Source: Porodaedalea pini (taxonomy: Eukaryota; Basidiomycota; Agaricomycetes; Hymenochaetales; Hymenochaetaceae). Taken from it: DNA of 64,000 nucleotides. Each line of letters opens with the position of its first letter. Within the stretch, counting starts at the first letter, position 1. Position numbers and translations under genes: made by a program. This document shows positions 36,721 through 49,164 of this stretch, piece after piece. The notes beneath the pieces were generated by a model that was given only the letters and a program-made list of their open reading frames with translations, did no database searches and had not been told where the DNA came from. The DNA is taken from assembly GCA_002794775.1 (NCBI GenBank), contig NBAY01000088.1, positions 62,001 through 126,000 of the forward strand. Direction: 5' to 3'.

Positions 36721-37828
36721 ATGTCTACTGACAGCAATACATCAAGGAGAAAAAGGCCAGACCAGCCAGTATATCAGACTCTAGCACAAAAGAAAAAACA
36801 GAAAGAGCAAGAACAAGAAAAGGAAAGGAAAGAGGCAGATCATGGAAGCAAGCCATCCAAGCCCACAGATAGGACAACTTCTGTTCTAGATGCTAACTCT
36901 CCACAGAATCAAGCAAAAGAGAAGAAACAGTTAGACAAACCTGAACCATCCAAAAGCTCTTCTCAGGCTTCCAAAAAGCCCTTTAGACCTCAAGGAACTT
37001 ATGTTCCAGGAGGCCTGAAGAAACAGACAGAGGAAGACCCAGAAACAAAAAGTGGCTATCTACACAAACTTGAGGCATCTGATCATTCCATCAAGAAAAT
37101 CCACAAACCCTACAATTCTATCAATATTGGTGATGTTCTCATGGGCCCTTCTCACAATCTATCTTTATTTGTAGAGAAGATTGGGACTGCCAAAGAATTG
37201 GAAGCCTATAGCTCAAAATTGAGAACACTTGACAACTATAATAATATTGATACTACATTTCACCCTCAAATTGTTATTGGGAAGAGCATCATTGACAATA
37301 CTGTCCAGACAGTAGTTCTCAGCACTTTTGGCTTGGAAGAAGGGAAGAGCCTTGCAGACAAGGAGAATCTTGATTATGAAGTAGCCTGCAAATACCATGT
37401 TCCCATGGAAGGCTGCAGCCATGAACTACATCACAGAGAAAAAGGCCAGCCTGGCTTCACTGGAAAATATGAAGGAGAGATATGTAGGCTCATGACACAG
37501 ACAGGGAATGATGCACCAGGGTGGGCTTGTACTTTCATGTTCCTTATTATTGGCACCTCAAGAAGGTACAACTATGAGGTCAGCAGTGCAAAATAATGAA
37601 GCATGTCACAGGGTACTAATCAGAACTTTTAACCAGCTCCCTGTCCTCGATGGTGTCAAAGTTTCAGATGAGACAATTCATGATTTGCAAAGGGCTATCG
37701 ATGATAATGAGTCAGAACGCAAGAAGTTCATAGAGGAGAAATACGATGCCTTTGTTGCCAAAGGTGTACAACATAATAAAATTGAACAATTTATATCTAG
37801 AACAAAGCACATTAGCCTTCCCACTTGA
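36721..37828 (+). CDS. unrecognised protein with charged N-terminus
   Basis: Open from ATG 36721 for 291 codons to 37596. Residues 1-110 are very rich in Lys, Glu, Gln, Ser and Pro (QKKKQKEQEQEKERKEA-like). The rest is better mixed and looks folded (SINIGDVLMGPSHNLSLFVE). A second open stretch in a different frame (to 37828) continues with protein-like sequence (CHRVLIRTFNQLPVLDG). The two join in frame if a short 38-base intron starting GTACTTTC (about 37528) and ending AAGAAG is removed; a frameshift would do the same. No domain recognised. It could belong to a host gene or to an older element; the chromovirus sits immediately upstream. Confidence 0.5.
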
Positions 37829-38874
37829 GATGGAAATGACAATGGGGAGGTTGCCAGTAGCACTGTTAGTACCTGTGGTGGAGGAAGAGGCTGAGAGAAT
37901 TCTAGCTGCAATGGTAGTCAAGGTAGCTGGGGAAGCAGAGGAAGGGGAGGACTAGGAAGAAAGTAGATGAAACATTGGTAAAGAAACATTGAGTTGTAGG
38001 TATGACAATCTAGTGACAAGACTGGGATTTGTCTGCACTTTCAGGTTTATGTAGAGTGATAGCCCGCATACCTCCTCCACCTTCTGTGATTCCCATTTTC
38101 TAAATGAATCATTTATCCAAGAAGTTCACCTTGTATGAAATGTAAAGGAAAATCCATGCTTGGTACGTGTCCGCTGAGTGCAGATGTTAAAAGTGAAGAC
38201 GGTCACAAACGATAGGATCAGATTTAAAGTTCATTGAACAGCAGGTAAGTGTTGCGAACAGCGTGGGATTGACAGTGGTAATGAGACTCAGACGATTCGA
38301 TACAATTATTCTTCATGAATAATTCAACTGCACCAACGTACAAAGTCAAGGTCATTCGTCAGTGCTATTTCATAAGAACATGTTGGAATGCGTACACTAT
38401 CGAGCCGTAATCTGTTGACTAATGGCTTTATTCCACACTCTGGTGACAATCAATGTATCTATAGCATTTGCAGCTGGCATCTCTAGTGTCTGATTGCATC
38501 AGTTCTGCACGTGCTGTGTGTCACCTTTAAAGCCAGTCTTGACACTTCTTCCCTAAGGCCTCGTTCTGGTCTGATACAATGAATGAGATGTACGTCAATA
38601 TGCAATAAGAAAGTAGAAAATACTAGCAAAATGCAAGGATAGAGAATAGATGTTTGCAAATGCAGATGTGCAAAGGGGATACTCTGCTATGCCAGTCTCT
38701 CCCTCAAGCAGTGTTATGCAGCTTCATCGTTTCCGCCTCAGGAAAGGCGACAATGCTTGGATGGTTCGTATCTATGCACAATTGTCTATGTGTCTACTCT
38801 CTGCATCCTATGGGACTATGAGATGATAAGAAAATAGGACAGGTGTTGTTGGCATGTTGAGCTCACCGAGCTTA
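37829..38874. other. intergenic region before foldback copy 2
   Basis: No convincing ORF, repeat or RNA seen. Confidence 0.5.
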
Positions 38875-39724
38875 CAGCCTTTTTCATAAGTCCTGCAACA
38901 TGTGCATGTCACGTGAAGTGAGCCGCATCAGAGCCAAAGTGTTGAAAAATTAGAATGAATGCCTATTTTCTCTGTGAATTCTGCACAGTACCTGCTCATT
39001 AAGTACTCAAAAAAAAAGGCATGGTTCTCAGGAGAAGAATTATGTAAAATATGGAGCAATAAATTGACTGTGTAGGCGGGTGGAGACTAAACAAGTGCAG
39101 CTGGTCTGTTCTCTCACCCATTTCCACTGAGATTCAAAACTTATGGCTCCCCTACATCTACCTATAAAATTCTTTCCTGTATCTGTAAATTAAGTATATG
39201 ACTATACCAACATCTCCTGCAAGTTTGAAGCCAATCCATTCAGTATTCATGGTCCAGCAGCAAGATTTGTGTTCCACTTCAAGCTCTTTCCACCCTCCTT
39301 TTCTCACAACAGGTCTTGCAGAGTAGAACACAAATCTTGCTGCTGGACCATGAATACTGAATGGATTGGCTTCAAACTTGCAGGAGATGTTGGTATAGTC
39401 ATATACTTAATTTACAGATACAGGAAAGAATTTTATAGGTAGATGTAGGGGAGCCATAAGTTTTGAATCTCAGTGGAAATGGGTGAGAGAACAGACCAGC
39501 TGCACTTGTTTGATCTCCACCCACCTACACAGTCAATTTATTGCTCCATATTTTACATAATTCTTCTCCTGAGAACCGTGCCTTTTTTTTGAGTACTTAA
39601 TGAGCAGGTACTGTGCAGAATTCACAGAGAAAATAGGCATTCATTCTAATTTTTCGACACTTTGGCTCTGATGTGGCTCATTTCACGTGACATGCACGTG
39701 TCGCAGGACTTATGAAAAAGGCTG
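38875..39724. mobile_element. 850-bp palindromic foldback element, copy 2
   Basis: Nearly identical to 24070-24918, including the loop. TIR ends CAGCCTTTTTCATAAGTCCT and its complement, flanked by TA at 38873-38874 and 39725-39726. No ORF. Two near-identical copies about 14.8 kb apart indicate recent activity or gene conversion. Confidence 0.93.
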
Positions 39725-42490
39725 TAAGGAGTATCAATCGCACACATACATTTGCGTGAATGGTACTTGTATGACACCTGGTCGTCCAGTCCAGAGTCTG
39801 CACAATGATTGATACCCTCATGCTCGTTCCATGGCTTAATGTGTAGTCGAGCATCCTCTGATGCGCTAAGATTAAGTCCATGTGCACTTTTAAAATTGGC
39901 AACGGTTTTTCATCACCTGATGAAAAGGCTGCAAAATGCTATGCACGACTCACTTGTCGCGGTCGCTGGCTTGGAACAGGTTTTCAGTATTGAGACCTTC
40001 CTGTTCCTCTCATACTGAGCTGCCAAAATCCCTATGGTGCTCAGAAGACATGTTCAGAATAAAGAGGAGTGTACAGTCAGTACTTGGATTTAATGAGGCC
40101 GAGATGAAAGATACTTGATTCTCCAGATCGTTCCTCACTCTAAGCATCCATCAACACTTCCATGATCTTGACGGAACTAGCACCTTCCGTTGCATCGCCT
40201 TAGCCAGGAAGTATTACACAGATATTGCACAGATAGATGTCAAGTTATCAGATGTGCACGTGTAATTCTCTGGCATATGGTGGCACAAGTTATAAGTGCA
40301 TCTTTGATAGAGTCTAGCTATTAGTTGCAAGATATGTACTCGTCGCGTTTCTTTATGGAGTCGAGCAGCAGTGATTAGAACAAACAGTACATTTTGGAAT
40401 ACCATATCTACGAGTGCATCATCAACGACATGGAGTTATGGTGGACCAGGCTGACCTGTACTTGGTGTTTTATGCCTGCGACATAATAAGCTTGAGATAG
40501 GCGAGATGATTCTGTCTAGTCGTCAAGGTTTCACAAGAGATATAGGTGTGGAAGTTAGTCGCCACGCTGCGGTTTCTGAAGAAATGAAAATCTGCTCGGC
40601 CTCGGCATTGACACAATTACCAGAGACCGGAAGCATCGAGGAAAGCCTTCATTGCTCTGGCAGTGGCACGACCTTTGTCCAAGGATACGGCATCGGCAGG
40701 CACTTCTTCTTTGCTTTCTCGAACTCAACGTCAGACCTCGCGTCGCACATAGCATGACTTCAACAGTTTGACCTACCCATCACTGTATGTCTTTCAGTAA
40801 ATTTCTCTGCGGACGCGTTGAAAGATCGGCTTTCTTCATCACTTGATTTGCTTACATCCACGATTGACTGTAGGCGTTTACCGTAGACTGTGCTCTTGGT
40901 TTGTCGTACTCTCTGCCAGACAGGCGTAAAACCGCCCATCCACTGTCTCCAGACCCTGGGCTTCCTCCTTGGCTTGTTGGTGCGTTTACACTTCATCTTT
41001 TACCGATGCTACCTAACCAGGAAATTTATTTCAGGGTATTCTGCCTGGATCAATATGACATGTTGAATGTTAGATAGCACCATTCAGTTGTAGGGCGGTG
41101 TAGAAAGACCCAAATTAGCCATTTCGGGTAAGCATTTCTGCATGAATGAGAACCGCAGTCTGTTGATTTGGCTCAACTCAGGGTGCTCTGCTGTACATTA
41201 CCGGCTCTCCCGCACAGTACATGACATCTTGGTTAAGGAGCATTCCATTTTTGGGGGAGAGCGGAAAGTTGTTTTGCATAGCATGCGTCTCCGTCCACAC
41301 ACCTCATCATGCTGTCACTGTTTCCCACATCTCATAGGGTGGAACGCGTATTACTGGGAGAAGCGTATATGTATTGTGCATTATAATAACTTATAACTTA
41401 TGTCTTGTTGCATCACCCTGACTGACTGCATCTATCGAACGAAAGGTGTCAATAGCCAGACTTCGCAAATTGTCTGACATAATTTTCTCAGTGGAGCGCA
41501 TCGACTTCTTTCTCTCAAATTTCTGGGCCGTAATTCGGGAGGAATGCATCTGCTTTTTCTTAGTTTCGTCCTGGCGCTTGTACGGGCGACGTGTAACTCT
41601 GTGCAGTCATTGAATCGATGTTCAGCTCAGTTGATAACTACGCCTTGGCGAATGGAGCAGGGGGGTACATTTCAATTTAGATACGCCGTGTTGTCCTTGC
41701 ACAGCGCGATGTAGTCTCCACTTTAAATCTGGGCTTGCTGGTGAAAAGAGGGATAGCAAGCACCCGTGATGGTAAATGTGACTCTCCTCTTTTCAGTACT
41801 AGTTCTTCGGACAACGCATCGACATACCTAGGGAAGTGGATGAGATATGAAATGTGTCAGATGAATGAAGTCTAAAGTGAGCGGTATGGATGCGGCGATC
41901 ATGATGAAAAACGCATCCCTTCTTGCATCTCTTTCCCCAAATTCCCACAACAAAGACGTCAAATAATTGAATACACACAATAAACCATCTACCAGGTATA
42001 TTCCATTCTATTATTATTCCATGATTTTCCGCATGGGAGGTTTTTCCTGATATGTTTGTGTATCTACTTTGACAGTGACAGTGTGTGTGTGTTCTGGATG
42101 AACTGCAGCAAACATACTAAAGAAAAATGAGGAAAGGAAATATAAAATGCATCTCACTTCCTCCCAACCTTTACTTTCCTCGCCAGAGTGCAAAGGATTG
42201 TCTTGGCAGGTCCATAGCCAGCAGTTGAATGTAGCACACATGCGAAATGTACCGCATAAATAAAACATCTTTGTCATATTGCAGAAGGTCGATTGCCCTG
42301 GGGCGTCTTTGCTGTAGACAACAAATGAGAGAGGTCATTTACTTCAGCGGTATCACTTTGTAGACGCCCTCTACATAACTTTATAAGAGCTTGCAAGCAG
42401 GCTAAAGGGACATACCAAACATCTGTCTTCCTTAACGTCGATAAGGTCTTCAAGTTTCTAGACACTCTTTTATAAATTTACTCTTCAAGA
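39725..42490. other. gene-poor stretch
   Basis: About 2.8 kb. A reverse-strand stretch at 40996-40560 (Lys/Arg-rich start, MKCKRTNKPRRKPRVWRQW) could be part of an intron-containing gene but could not be joined. 41951-41987 is one copy of a 37-bp direct repeat seen again at 43955-43991. Otherwise nothing recognised. Confidence 0.35.
41951..41987 (+). repeat. 37-bp direct repeat, copy 1
   Basis: CAAAGACGTCAAATAATTGA..., one mismatch from 43955-43991. The pair brackets the double-psi barrel gene and the Ser/Thr/Pro repeat ORF. Confidence 0.7.
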
Positions 42491-43157
42491 ATGATTATGT
42501 GGACTTTCCTCAGCACATTCATCCTTGCGGCTGTCCTGCCAATAGCTGCATTGCCCCAGAATGCGGCTACTTCCTCGACGGCTACTTCGTCTAATCTGTC
42601 GTCAAGGTCTAGTGGTGGTGTACCCTCTGGGTCCAGCGGTCCTTTCCGAAACGCTCGTCTCGTTGATTATGCTGATAGCTTGTACTAGTAAGTGCGACTT
42701 TACGCACAGACAGTGTATATGATCTCAATACTACAAACTTAGCATAAAGGGATGCGGACAGAGGAATTCGGACTCCGATTTTGTGAGTGATCTTTCGCAG
42801 AACTGAATGTTGTGGAAGCTGATACAATGCCATGCAGACTGCTGCCTTGAACTCAAAGGTAAGCAGGCATTCCTTCGGCAGCAAAGTCATTGACCAAAGT
42901 CAAATAGCAATTTGGAAACGGAGAGTACTGTAACAAACAGATCACAATAACTGTGAACGGTCTATCGCATGATGCCACCATCGTGGGCGAAGTAAGTTTC
43001 GCCTCACGACTCCAGGTAATTCACGACGTAGAACTTACCTGAACTCTAGTGCCCAGAGTGTCCGTATCCAGGTCTGATTTTAACACCAACTCTCTTCAAC
43101 GTCTTTGGGAATGAAGCCGCTCAGGTTCTGACGGGAGAATGGAGCTTCAAGGATTGA
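42491..43157 (+). CDS. secreted RlpA/barwin-like double-psi beta-barrel protein
   Basis: Small secreted protein of the expansin/barwin-like type common in basidiomycetes, acting outside the cell, probably on carbohydrate or as a peptidase inhibitor; the precise role is unknown. Five exons: 42491-42687, 42743-42782, 42838-42858, 42908-42991, 43050-43157; 450 nt, 149 residues. The N-terminus is a classic signal peptide (FLSTFILAAVLPIAALPQ), then a Ser/Thr-rich linker. The fold is shown by YIKGCGQRNSDSDFTAALNS, CNKQITITVNG and GECPECPYPGLILTPTLF, which match the Cys pattern and the DLSP-like segment of the family. It ends TGEWSFKD. Microbial family members also include plant-induced proteins. 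Confidence 0.85.
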
Positions 43158-43435
43158 AGTACTTGAATGACAAGCTCGATCGTTGCTGGCCGATCAGCTG
43201 AGTTTTTAGTTTGATGGGAGCCGGTTCTCATTCCACCCTTTTTTCTTATCATTTTTTGCTTAATTTCTACAGTACGAATACCTACTTTATTTGTACATGA
43301 CCGCTATCCGTTTGCCTCAGAGCTCAAGTAGGTCAAACGTGAATTCTTTGTTGTCTTCTTGAACGTCACGTGCGCATCATTACACGACCGCCGCGTCGCC
43401 GCGTAGTCCAACTATAACTTCAAACAACAATAGAA

Positions 43436-43876
43436 ATTAGCGGAGGCTCATCAGGATCAGGCTCTACTTCTACCTCGGGTGGTGCGCCGACCTCGTCCTC
43501 TAGTACCGGAGGCACTGGAACTACTGGAGGCTCACCCTCCTCAAGCTCCGTCCCTGGAGCTTCATCGTCATCGGCCTCGGTGCCAGGTGGTACATCGTCC
43601 ACCGTCCCAGGCGCAACAACATCCTCGGCATCAGTCCCAGGAGTCTCTTCGTCCTCAGCATCGGTCCCAGGTGGCACCTCAAGCTCGTCTGCAATCTCAA
43701 TCCCGGGCACTGCTTCATCGCCGACTTCTGCTCCAGGCGTCACCGACACGACGTCGCCGATGCTGGCTCCTGGCGCCGAGTTATCACCTACTCTGCCCGC
43801 CGGAGTCACCAGTTCCGGAACCTCAGCTGCATCTTCCACGGGAGCTGCTCCTTCATCAACTTGCTCTTGTCAATAA
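43436..43876 (+). CDS. Ser/Thr/Pro/Gly tandem-repeat ORF, probably a partial secreted-protein exon
   Basis: An open stretch ending at TAA 43874-43876 reads repeated SSASVPGG/SSTVPGA/SSASVPGV units of about 9-14 residues, ending SSTCSCQ. It begins after an AG acceptor-like site (ACAATAG, 43437) and has no own good start, so it may be the last exon of a longer secreted or wall protein, or a relic. The reverse strand is open over the same region (Glu/Pro/Gly-rich), a by-product of the repeat. No upstream exon was identified. Confidence 0.4.
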   Translation: MSGGSSGSGSTSTSGGAPTSSSSTGGTGTTGGSPSSSSVPGASSSSASVPGGTSSTVPGATTSSASVPGVSSSSASVPGGTSSSSAISIPGTASSPTSAPGVTDTTSPMLAPGAELSPTLPAGVTSSGTSAASSTGAAPSSTCSCQ

Positions 43877-43954
43877 TCATCCGGAACATGCGATCTGGTC
43901 GCATGAGACTCACTGCTCCAGATTCTGATCTTGATGCTATTTCTCGTAATCATT

Positions 43955-43991
43955 CAAAGACGTCAAATAATTGAATATACACAATAAACCA
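43955..43991 (+). repeat. 37-bp direct repeat, copy 2
   Basis: Matches 41951-41987 with one C/T difference; a weaker similarity (CATGCTAAAGAAAAG) continues downstream of both copies. Confidence 0.7.
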
Positions 43992-44360
43992 TACAGATAT
44001 ATCGTACGTATCATAACTCATGATCATGCTAAAGAAAAGAGAAATTAAACTACAGAAGAATGTTCGTGTTTCGAGGCTAGATTGGTGATGAGAAAATTCA
44101 AGGAGAAACCAAGTGGAGATGCGTGGAAAGTCCTTGTGTACATGACGTACAAAGGTACAGACAAACAAGACAGTCAACAGCCGGAATAATGATGTGGTAG
44201 GGGAGGAGTTTGGAAAGGAGACAAAATATGAGAGGAGCGTATCGTATTAAGGCCTTGCATCTATCGTAAATAAATCATGAGACTCGTGCGGCCCGCCGGA
44301 TAAATAGAATGAGGCGTGTTTTGTGGATGAAGTCAAGAGGTTGGAGAGATGTCCGCGTTA

Positions 44361-47300
44361 TTAGCCACGCACGCGCGTAGACATCGCGCTCTCTGTTTCC
44401 AGGATCCCCGCAGATGTCGGCGGCGACGGCATTGCACCAGGGCTCGCGGGAGGAGTAGTTGGAGTCGTCGCACGAGGGCTTACTCCAGCAGGCATCTGAG
44501 CCGGGCCCTTGAGAAGCGGAAACGCTTCTGTCGATGATGGCGAAGGTGACGATAGCAGTTCTTCGATACTCGACACCGAGTGCGTGCGAGGCATCTCCGA
44601 TTCCGGCATGCCGAGCTGACCATCCGAACCGCGGTAGAAGCAAAAGCTACATTATCACGGAGAAAAAGGGAGAAGTAAAGAATAAGCGTGAGTGGATAAC
44701 AATGAGATAATTTGCGACGCACCTGCTCAGAAAGGCCTTATAACTATTCGAGTCCACCGAAGCACTATCTGGGAACGCTGTCGAGCCGATATGCGCCATC
44801 GGTGCCAGCGTCGAAAACTCTGGCGGTGAGGATGGCGAAGCGGTCATCGTCGGTGACGAGACAGAGGTGATTGAGGGAGTTGACGCCTCACTGTCTCCTG
44901 TGTCCCGACCCCAAGGTCGAGATGTCAAAAGGCCAAGACCACCAGCCCCGCTTCCATTCCCGAGAGGCATCAAAGGCGGAAACGAGTAGTGACGTCCAGG
45001 AGACGAAGCAGGCGGATACTCGGCACTCGGCGTCACCGAACGCGAAGAGCTTGTCGAAGGCAAAGCATCCGCATCCGAGTCCGATAGAGTCCGATAAGTT
45101 GACAGTGAATCAGGTGTACCTGGGGGCGTTAACCGTGCCCTACCAGCGCCAAAGCCACGCGAGGAGCCTGTCATCGTCGCCCATGAGTCGAAGTACGAGC
45201 GATGATGATTACGAACATGTGGTTCCGGGGTAGAAGCCACCCAACTTGCAGGGGGAGAGACGAACCTATTTCCGCCGCCGTGATAACGCGGGAAAGGCTC
45301 GCCGTCGGGGGTGTTCGCGCTGTCCGAGGCCGCAAAGCGTGCTCGGCTGAACCACTCGACATCCGAGTCATCAATTGTATCACGGTCAACGTCTCGCGGC
45401 GATCCACGCGTGAGTCCGCGCGCATTGAAGCTCAGATTATGACTTTCAAACGGTCGAGACTTGGAAAAATCTCCCGTCGAGGCCATCGATGATTGCCTGG
45501 AACCCTCGCGGGATCCGTACCGCGTCTTCGACCAAGGCATAGGTGCGCGCGGATACACGCTGTCGCGGGCCCGTCCCTCGCCCGCCCATGTCTGTGACTG
45601 ATTGAACGATGGTCTCCAGGCTGAGTGGTTCTTCAGGGACACGTCGAGGTCGTAGCGCGAAGCAAGATCAGAGGTCTTCTTCGCAGGCGAAGAGGTTCCA
45701 TCATCCTTCGGCTTCGAGTTCGTTCCAGTGACGACCTTGTCCAGCGCGTTGTGCAGACTCGGGCCCAACGAGCCCACGTTCCCACCATCCGTGACAGCAG
45801 CACCTGAAGAAGCCCTACCACTGCCTCCCACTTTTCTTCCCGTCTCGCCGCTCTTGCCTTTCTCCTTACCCGCATCCGGGCTTGCAGGAACAACCGCAGA
45901 GCCAGCGAGCGTGAGCGTATGCTGCACACGCCGTTCGAACACAGCGCGATAGTTCTGCCCCCCGTTGTTATCCCACATCTCACGCCCGGCTGCACAGTAG
46001 CGCACCGCGAGAACAAGTGTCTTTTCGTCGATGCGCAGTAGCATGTCCGTCAGACGGATAGAAAACGAGAAGCGATCGAATGTCGGTGCAGGAGGCTCAT
46101 CTGTTTTCGTGCCGGCTATTGGAGTCGAGATGGACCTGGGCCTGGAAGTCGACAGGAGCGGAGCTGGATTTCGCGGTACACACGATTCCGCCCAGCGCCC
46201 AATAACTTCACTCGTCGTCTGCCAACCATCGAAAGTGAAGCGCACCGCGACGCTCTTCTCAAATGCGATATTCCGCACGCGTACGATACCCTGCACGCTC
46301 GCCGCATCATCGGCTAGATGTAAGCCCTCTAGTCGCACATCCGCTTCATCCATCTCCGCCGATCGCTGGGGCATGTTCAACACGCGCATCATCAGTACGC
46401 GGCGCACCGCTTCCTCCTCCTCTTTCGTCGAGCCACCGGGGACGAGGCGTCTCGCACGCGGACGCGGAATGAAGCCTGTCAAAGACCCACCTTCCGACGC
46501 CGAGTCACCCTCCCCTCCGCTCGTCGTGTCTTCGAGCGTAGGGCTCCCATTGCGGCTCACCGCCGCAGGCTTCGATGTTGATTTGAACACCTTCACATGC
46601 TCTAGATGCTTGTCGAAATGCACCATTTTTCCTGAAGTCGCCGGAGTAGCTGGTGCACTGACACTTGGGCTAGGCATTGCCAGTGACGCGATGTCGCCGA
46701 GCGAGAGCGATGGACGGTGGTGCGCGGCGCCTGCAGACGACGAGCGCGACTTGAGCGACGACCTAACAACTTCACCAGACTTCTTGCGGATGAGCGGTAC
46801 ACTGTTCAGTGAAGCAGATTCGGAGAGCGTACGGACGTGGCCGCCAGAGAGGGCGCTCTCCATATCGATACCAAGTCCCCTTGCCTCCGAAGACGGACCT
46901 CCGAACGAGAAGTCCAGACGCAGTGAGCCTGCATTAGCCCTTTTGTCTGCAAGGCCTTTCGAGTTGGTATCCTGCTGCGGTGACGAGAAAGGCGTTACTT
47001 CTGGAGTCGGGGCAGCAACCGCTATAGATGGCGGTGGACTTGGCGGGTTAGACGAAGGAAACGCAACGGTCGAGGTCTCATCCCGCTATCAAGAAACGCG
47101 TCAGCAGCAGATTTTACAGAACAAACAGACTTGCACGAACTTCATTTTCCAAGTCATCTTCAAATGTCAACCTGCGTGCACCTTCCCTACCTCGTCCTCT
47201 ACGAGCGCGCGGCGCAATGCCAGGGATGCTCGGCTCTCCACCGACGCTTTTGAGCTCTTCAATCTCCGCCGTAGCCTTCAACTGCAACGCGCATTCGTGT

Positions 47301-48166
47301 GCGCGTCGACTATGCTCCATGCTGCTCGGCGTCGGTGTCGCGCACTCTGAGCCTGACTCCGAATGGTCTAGATCGAGTTCAGACAAGCCTACTGCGGAAG
47401 ATGAAGCTTGAGAGGGAGAGGAAGAAGGGACGATCTTCAGCGACGTCGAGCGTTCAGCGCTGATGGGTCGCTTACGGGCTGCTCGCTCGTCTACTTCCAC
47501 ATTTACGTCCTTCCCATTCCTGTCCCTCCCTCTTGCCTTCTCCCGCCGACGTTCCCCGTCACTCCCACTCCCGCTCTCCTCTTCACCTCCGAGCACAAAA
47601 CGCGAGCGCGTGCGCCCGCGAGGCGGCGTGCTCTGAGCTTGCGCTATATTTTGATCAGCGGGCGCAGAAGATTGCTGTTCACTCAAGGACATCGTACTAC
47701 CGCCGCGCCTCCGCGGGATGCGCGGCAAACTGCAACCAGCCGTGTTCGCAAAGCGGCACGCGCTGGGGATGGGTGAGGCACTCGAAGCCGACGCGGTACG
47801 GCGCATGGGTGGAGAGCTGCGCGAGGGGGTAGAGCACGCGCTTGAGCTAGAAGGGCTGGATGGGTGGGAGGCTGTAGGTGTATTGCTGTCGGAGAGCGCT
47901 TTCACGAGCGGCGGGGCGTGTGGCGACATATAGAGATAACCCATCCCTTTCGTAGCAGAACCGAAGGACTGGGAGTTGAATGCGGAAGATGAGGCGAGTG
48001 ATGGTGAAGTGGGTAAAGCTGGAGACGTGAACGGGGTGTGTAGGGGCACGGGGGCGGGATTGGCAAGCGCCATGGTGAGTATTATTGGAGGGTGCGAGGG
48101 CGAGTGTGGAGGAGTAGAAGAGACAGGAGAGGAGGAAGACGCTGCAGACGGTACAATGTACGGCAT
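44361..48166 (-). CDS. CBM21-containing PP1 regulatory (glycogen-targeting) subunit
   Basis: Scaffold expected to bring type-1 phosphatase to glycogen, as Gac1/Gip2 do in yeast. Three exons: 48166-47141, 47085-44723, 44646-44361; 3675 nt, 1224 residues. The start is the ATG at 48166 (MPYIVPSAAS). The N-terminal 400 residues are Ser/Pro-rich and disordered. An RVxF-type phosphatase-docking motif KMVHFD lies at about residues 495-500. A CBM21 domain follows (VRVRNIAFEKSVAVRFTFDG, then FDRFSFSIRL and the WDNNGGQNY signature). The C-terminal 500 residues are again Ser/Thr/Pro-rich. The reading frame of exon 1 stays open upstream for 189 codons, so a longer N-terminus cannot be excluded. Confidence 0.85.
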
Positions 48167-48234
48167 GTCCGTGTCTTGTTCTTGTTGAGAGCCAAGCCGC
48201 GGTGCGAATGAAGGAGGGACACTTAAACCGATGA

Positions 48235-49164
48235 TACCTGTAAAGAACGCAGAGACACGGAGAGTGAGCGTCGTGGCACCAGACCCAATAACGACAAGAA
48301 ACCCCGAGAAAAATGAGAAGAAAAGCGAGAGGTGAAGATAGGCGGTATAGGCGTACGCAGTGGGGAACAAGAGCAGAATCGATGACAACCACTGCGAAGA
48401 CGGAGGGCGGAGAATGTCAGAAGCAGACGGAGAGGACTCGAGACGGATGATGTGCACGGTGGTACTGCTGGAAAGCGAAGAGAAAGACGCAGACGAGGTC
48501 GCGTCGTCGTCGCCGCCACCTGAACGGTTCAGACTTATAGAGAATAAAGAACCCAGCCAGGTGGTAAATGTCTCCATGCACGGCCGCTCGGTGTCCCAAA
48601 GCAGTAGACAAAGTAGAAAATGTGAATGCGGCTGACGCCAAATGAGAGACAGAGAGAATAGAGTGTGTGTGATGTGGTCGAGAATAGGAAGAAAGAGACA
48701 AGGTGAAGTGGCTGACAGTCCAGCCAAGGCCAAAAGAGACTCACCAGTTCAAATCGAAATCTGCCTAGGCGTCCAAACAAGCAGAGAATGTATCCAAGGA
48801 AATGAATTTGAATAGATATTGGCTACGCCACGATACTTGAAACAGTCCTGTAGAAAATGAAATTGAATCGTCCTCCGTCAGCACGATCTTTCGAGGTCGA
48901 ACGAAGGATAACCAGCAGCGTTGCGAATAACAAAGGTCCCGTCGAACAATGCAAGGGCGGAGTGCGGGCAAAAAGATATAACGAAATAAATGCGCAAAAC
49001 AAGCAAAGCGCGTCCAACAACTGAACGCGCTGACTAGGAGGAGTGCAGCAACAGCAGAACTTTGCTGTTGAACCCCGCCTTTGCTCGGGCAGACTCTCAA
49101 GCATACGAAAAGCGTCTTGCAAAGCAGACGTACCGTCCGTTGAACTCGGAACCGCTGGGGGCAC
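48235..49164 (-). CDS. candidate multi-spanning membrane protein, model uncertain
   Basis: Several hydrophobic stretches on the reverse strand upstream of the PP1-subunit gene: LLDALCLFCAFISLYLFA (near 48990), VSFFLFSTTSHTLYSLCL (near 48700) and AYLHLSLFFSFFSGFLVVIG (near 48310). An ATG at 49164 gives MPPAVPSSTDGTSALQ. The pieces are in different frames and would need introns that I could not place with certainty. It may be a separate short membrane-protein gene, or part of the 5' region of the PP1-subunit gene, since the last stretch is in frame with it. No family recognised. Confidence 0.3.

Noticed and set aside
43420..43839. Reverse-strand 139-residue Glu/Pro/Gly repeat protein
   Set aside because: It mirrors the Ser/Thr/Pro/Gly repeat on the + strand, which ends in a Cys-containing tail and is composition-wise more like known secreted proteins. 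The reverse frame looks like a by-product, although I cannot exclude it.
46031..47350. 439-residue + strand ORF opposite the PP1-subunit gene
   Set aside because: It is antisense to the CBM21-containing coding region, which has recognisable domains; high GC and Ser/Arg codons keep the opposite strand open.
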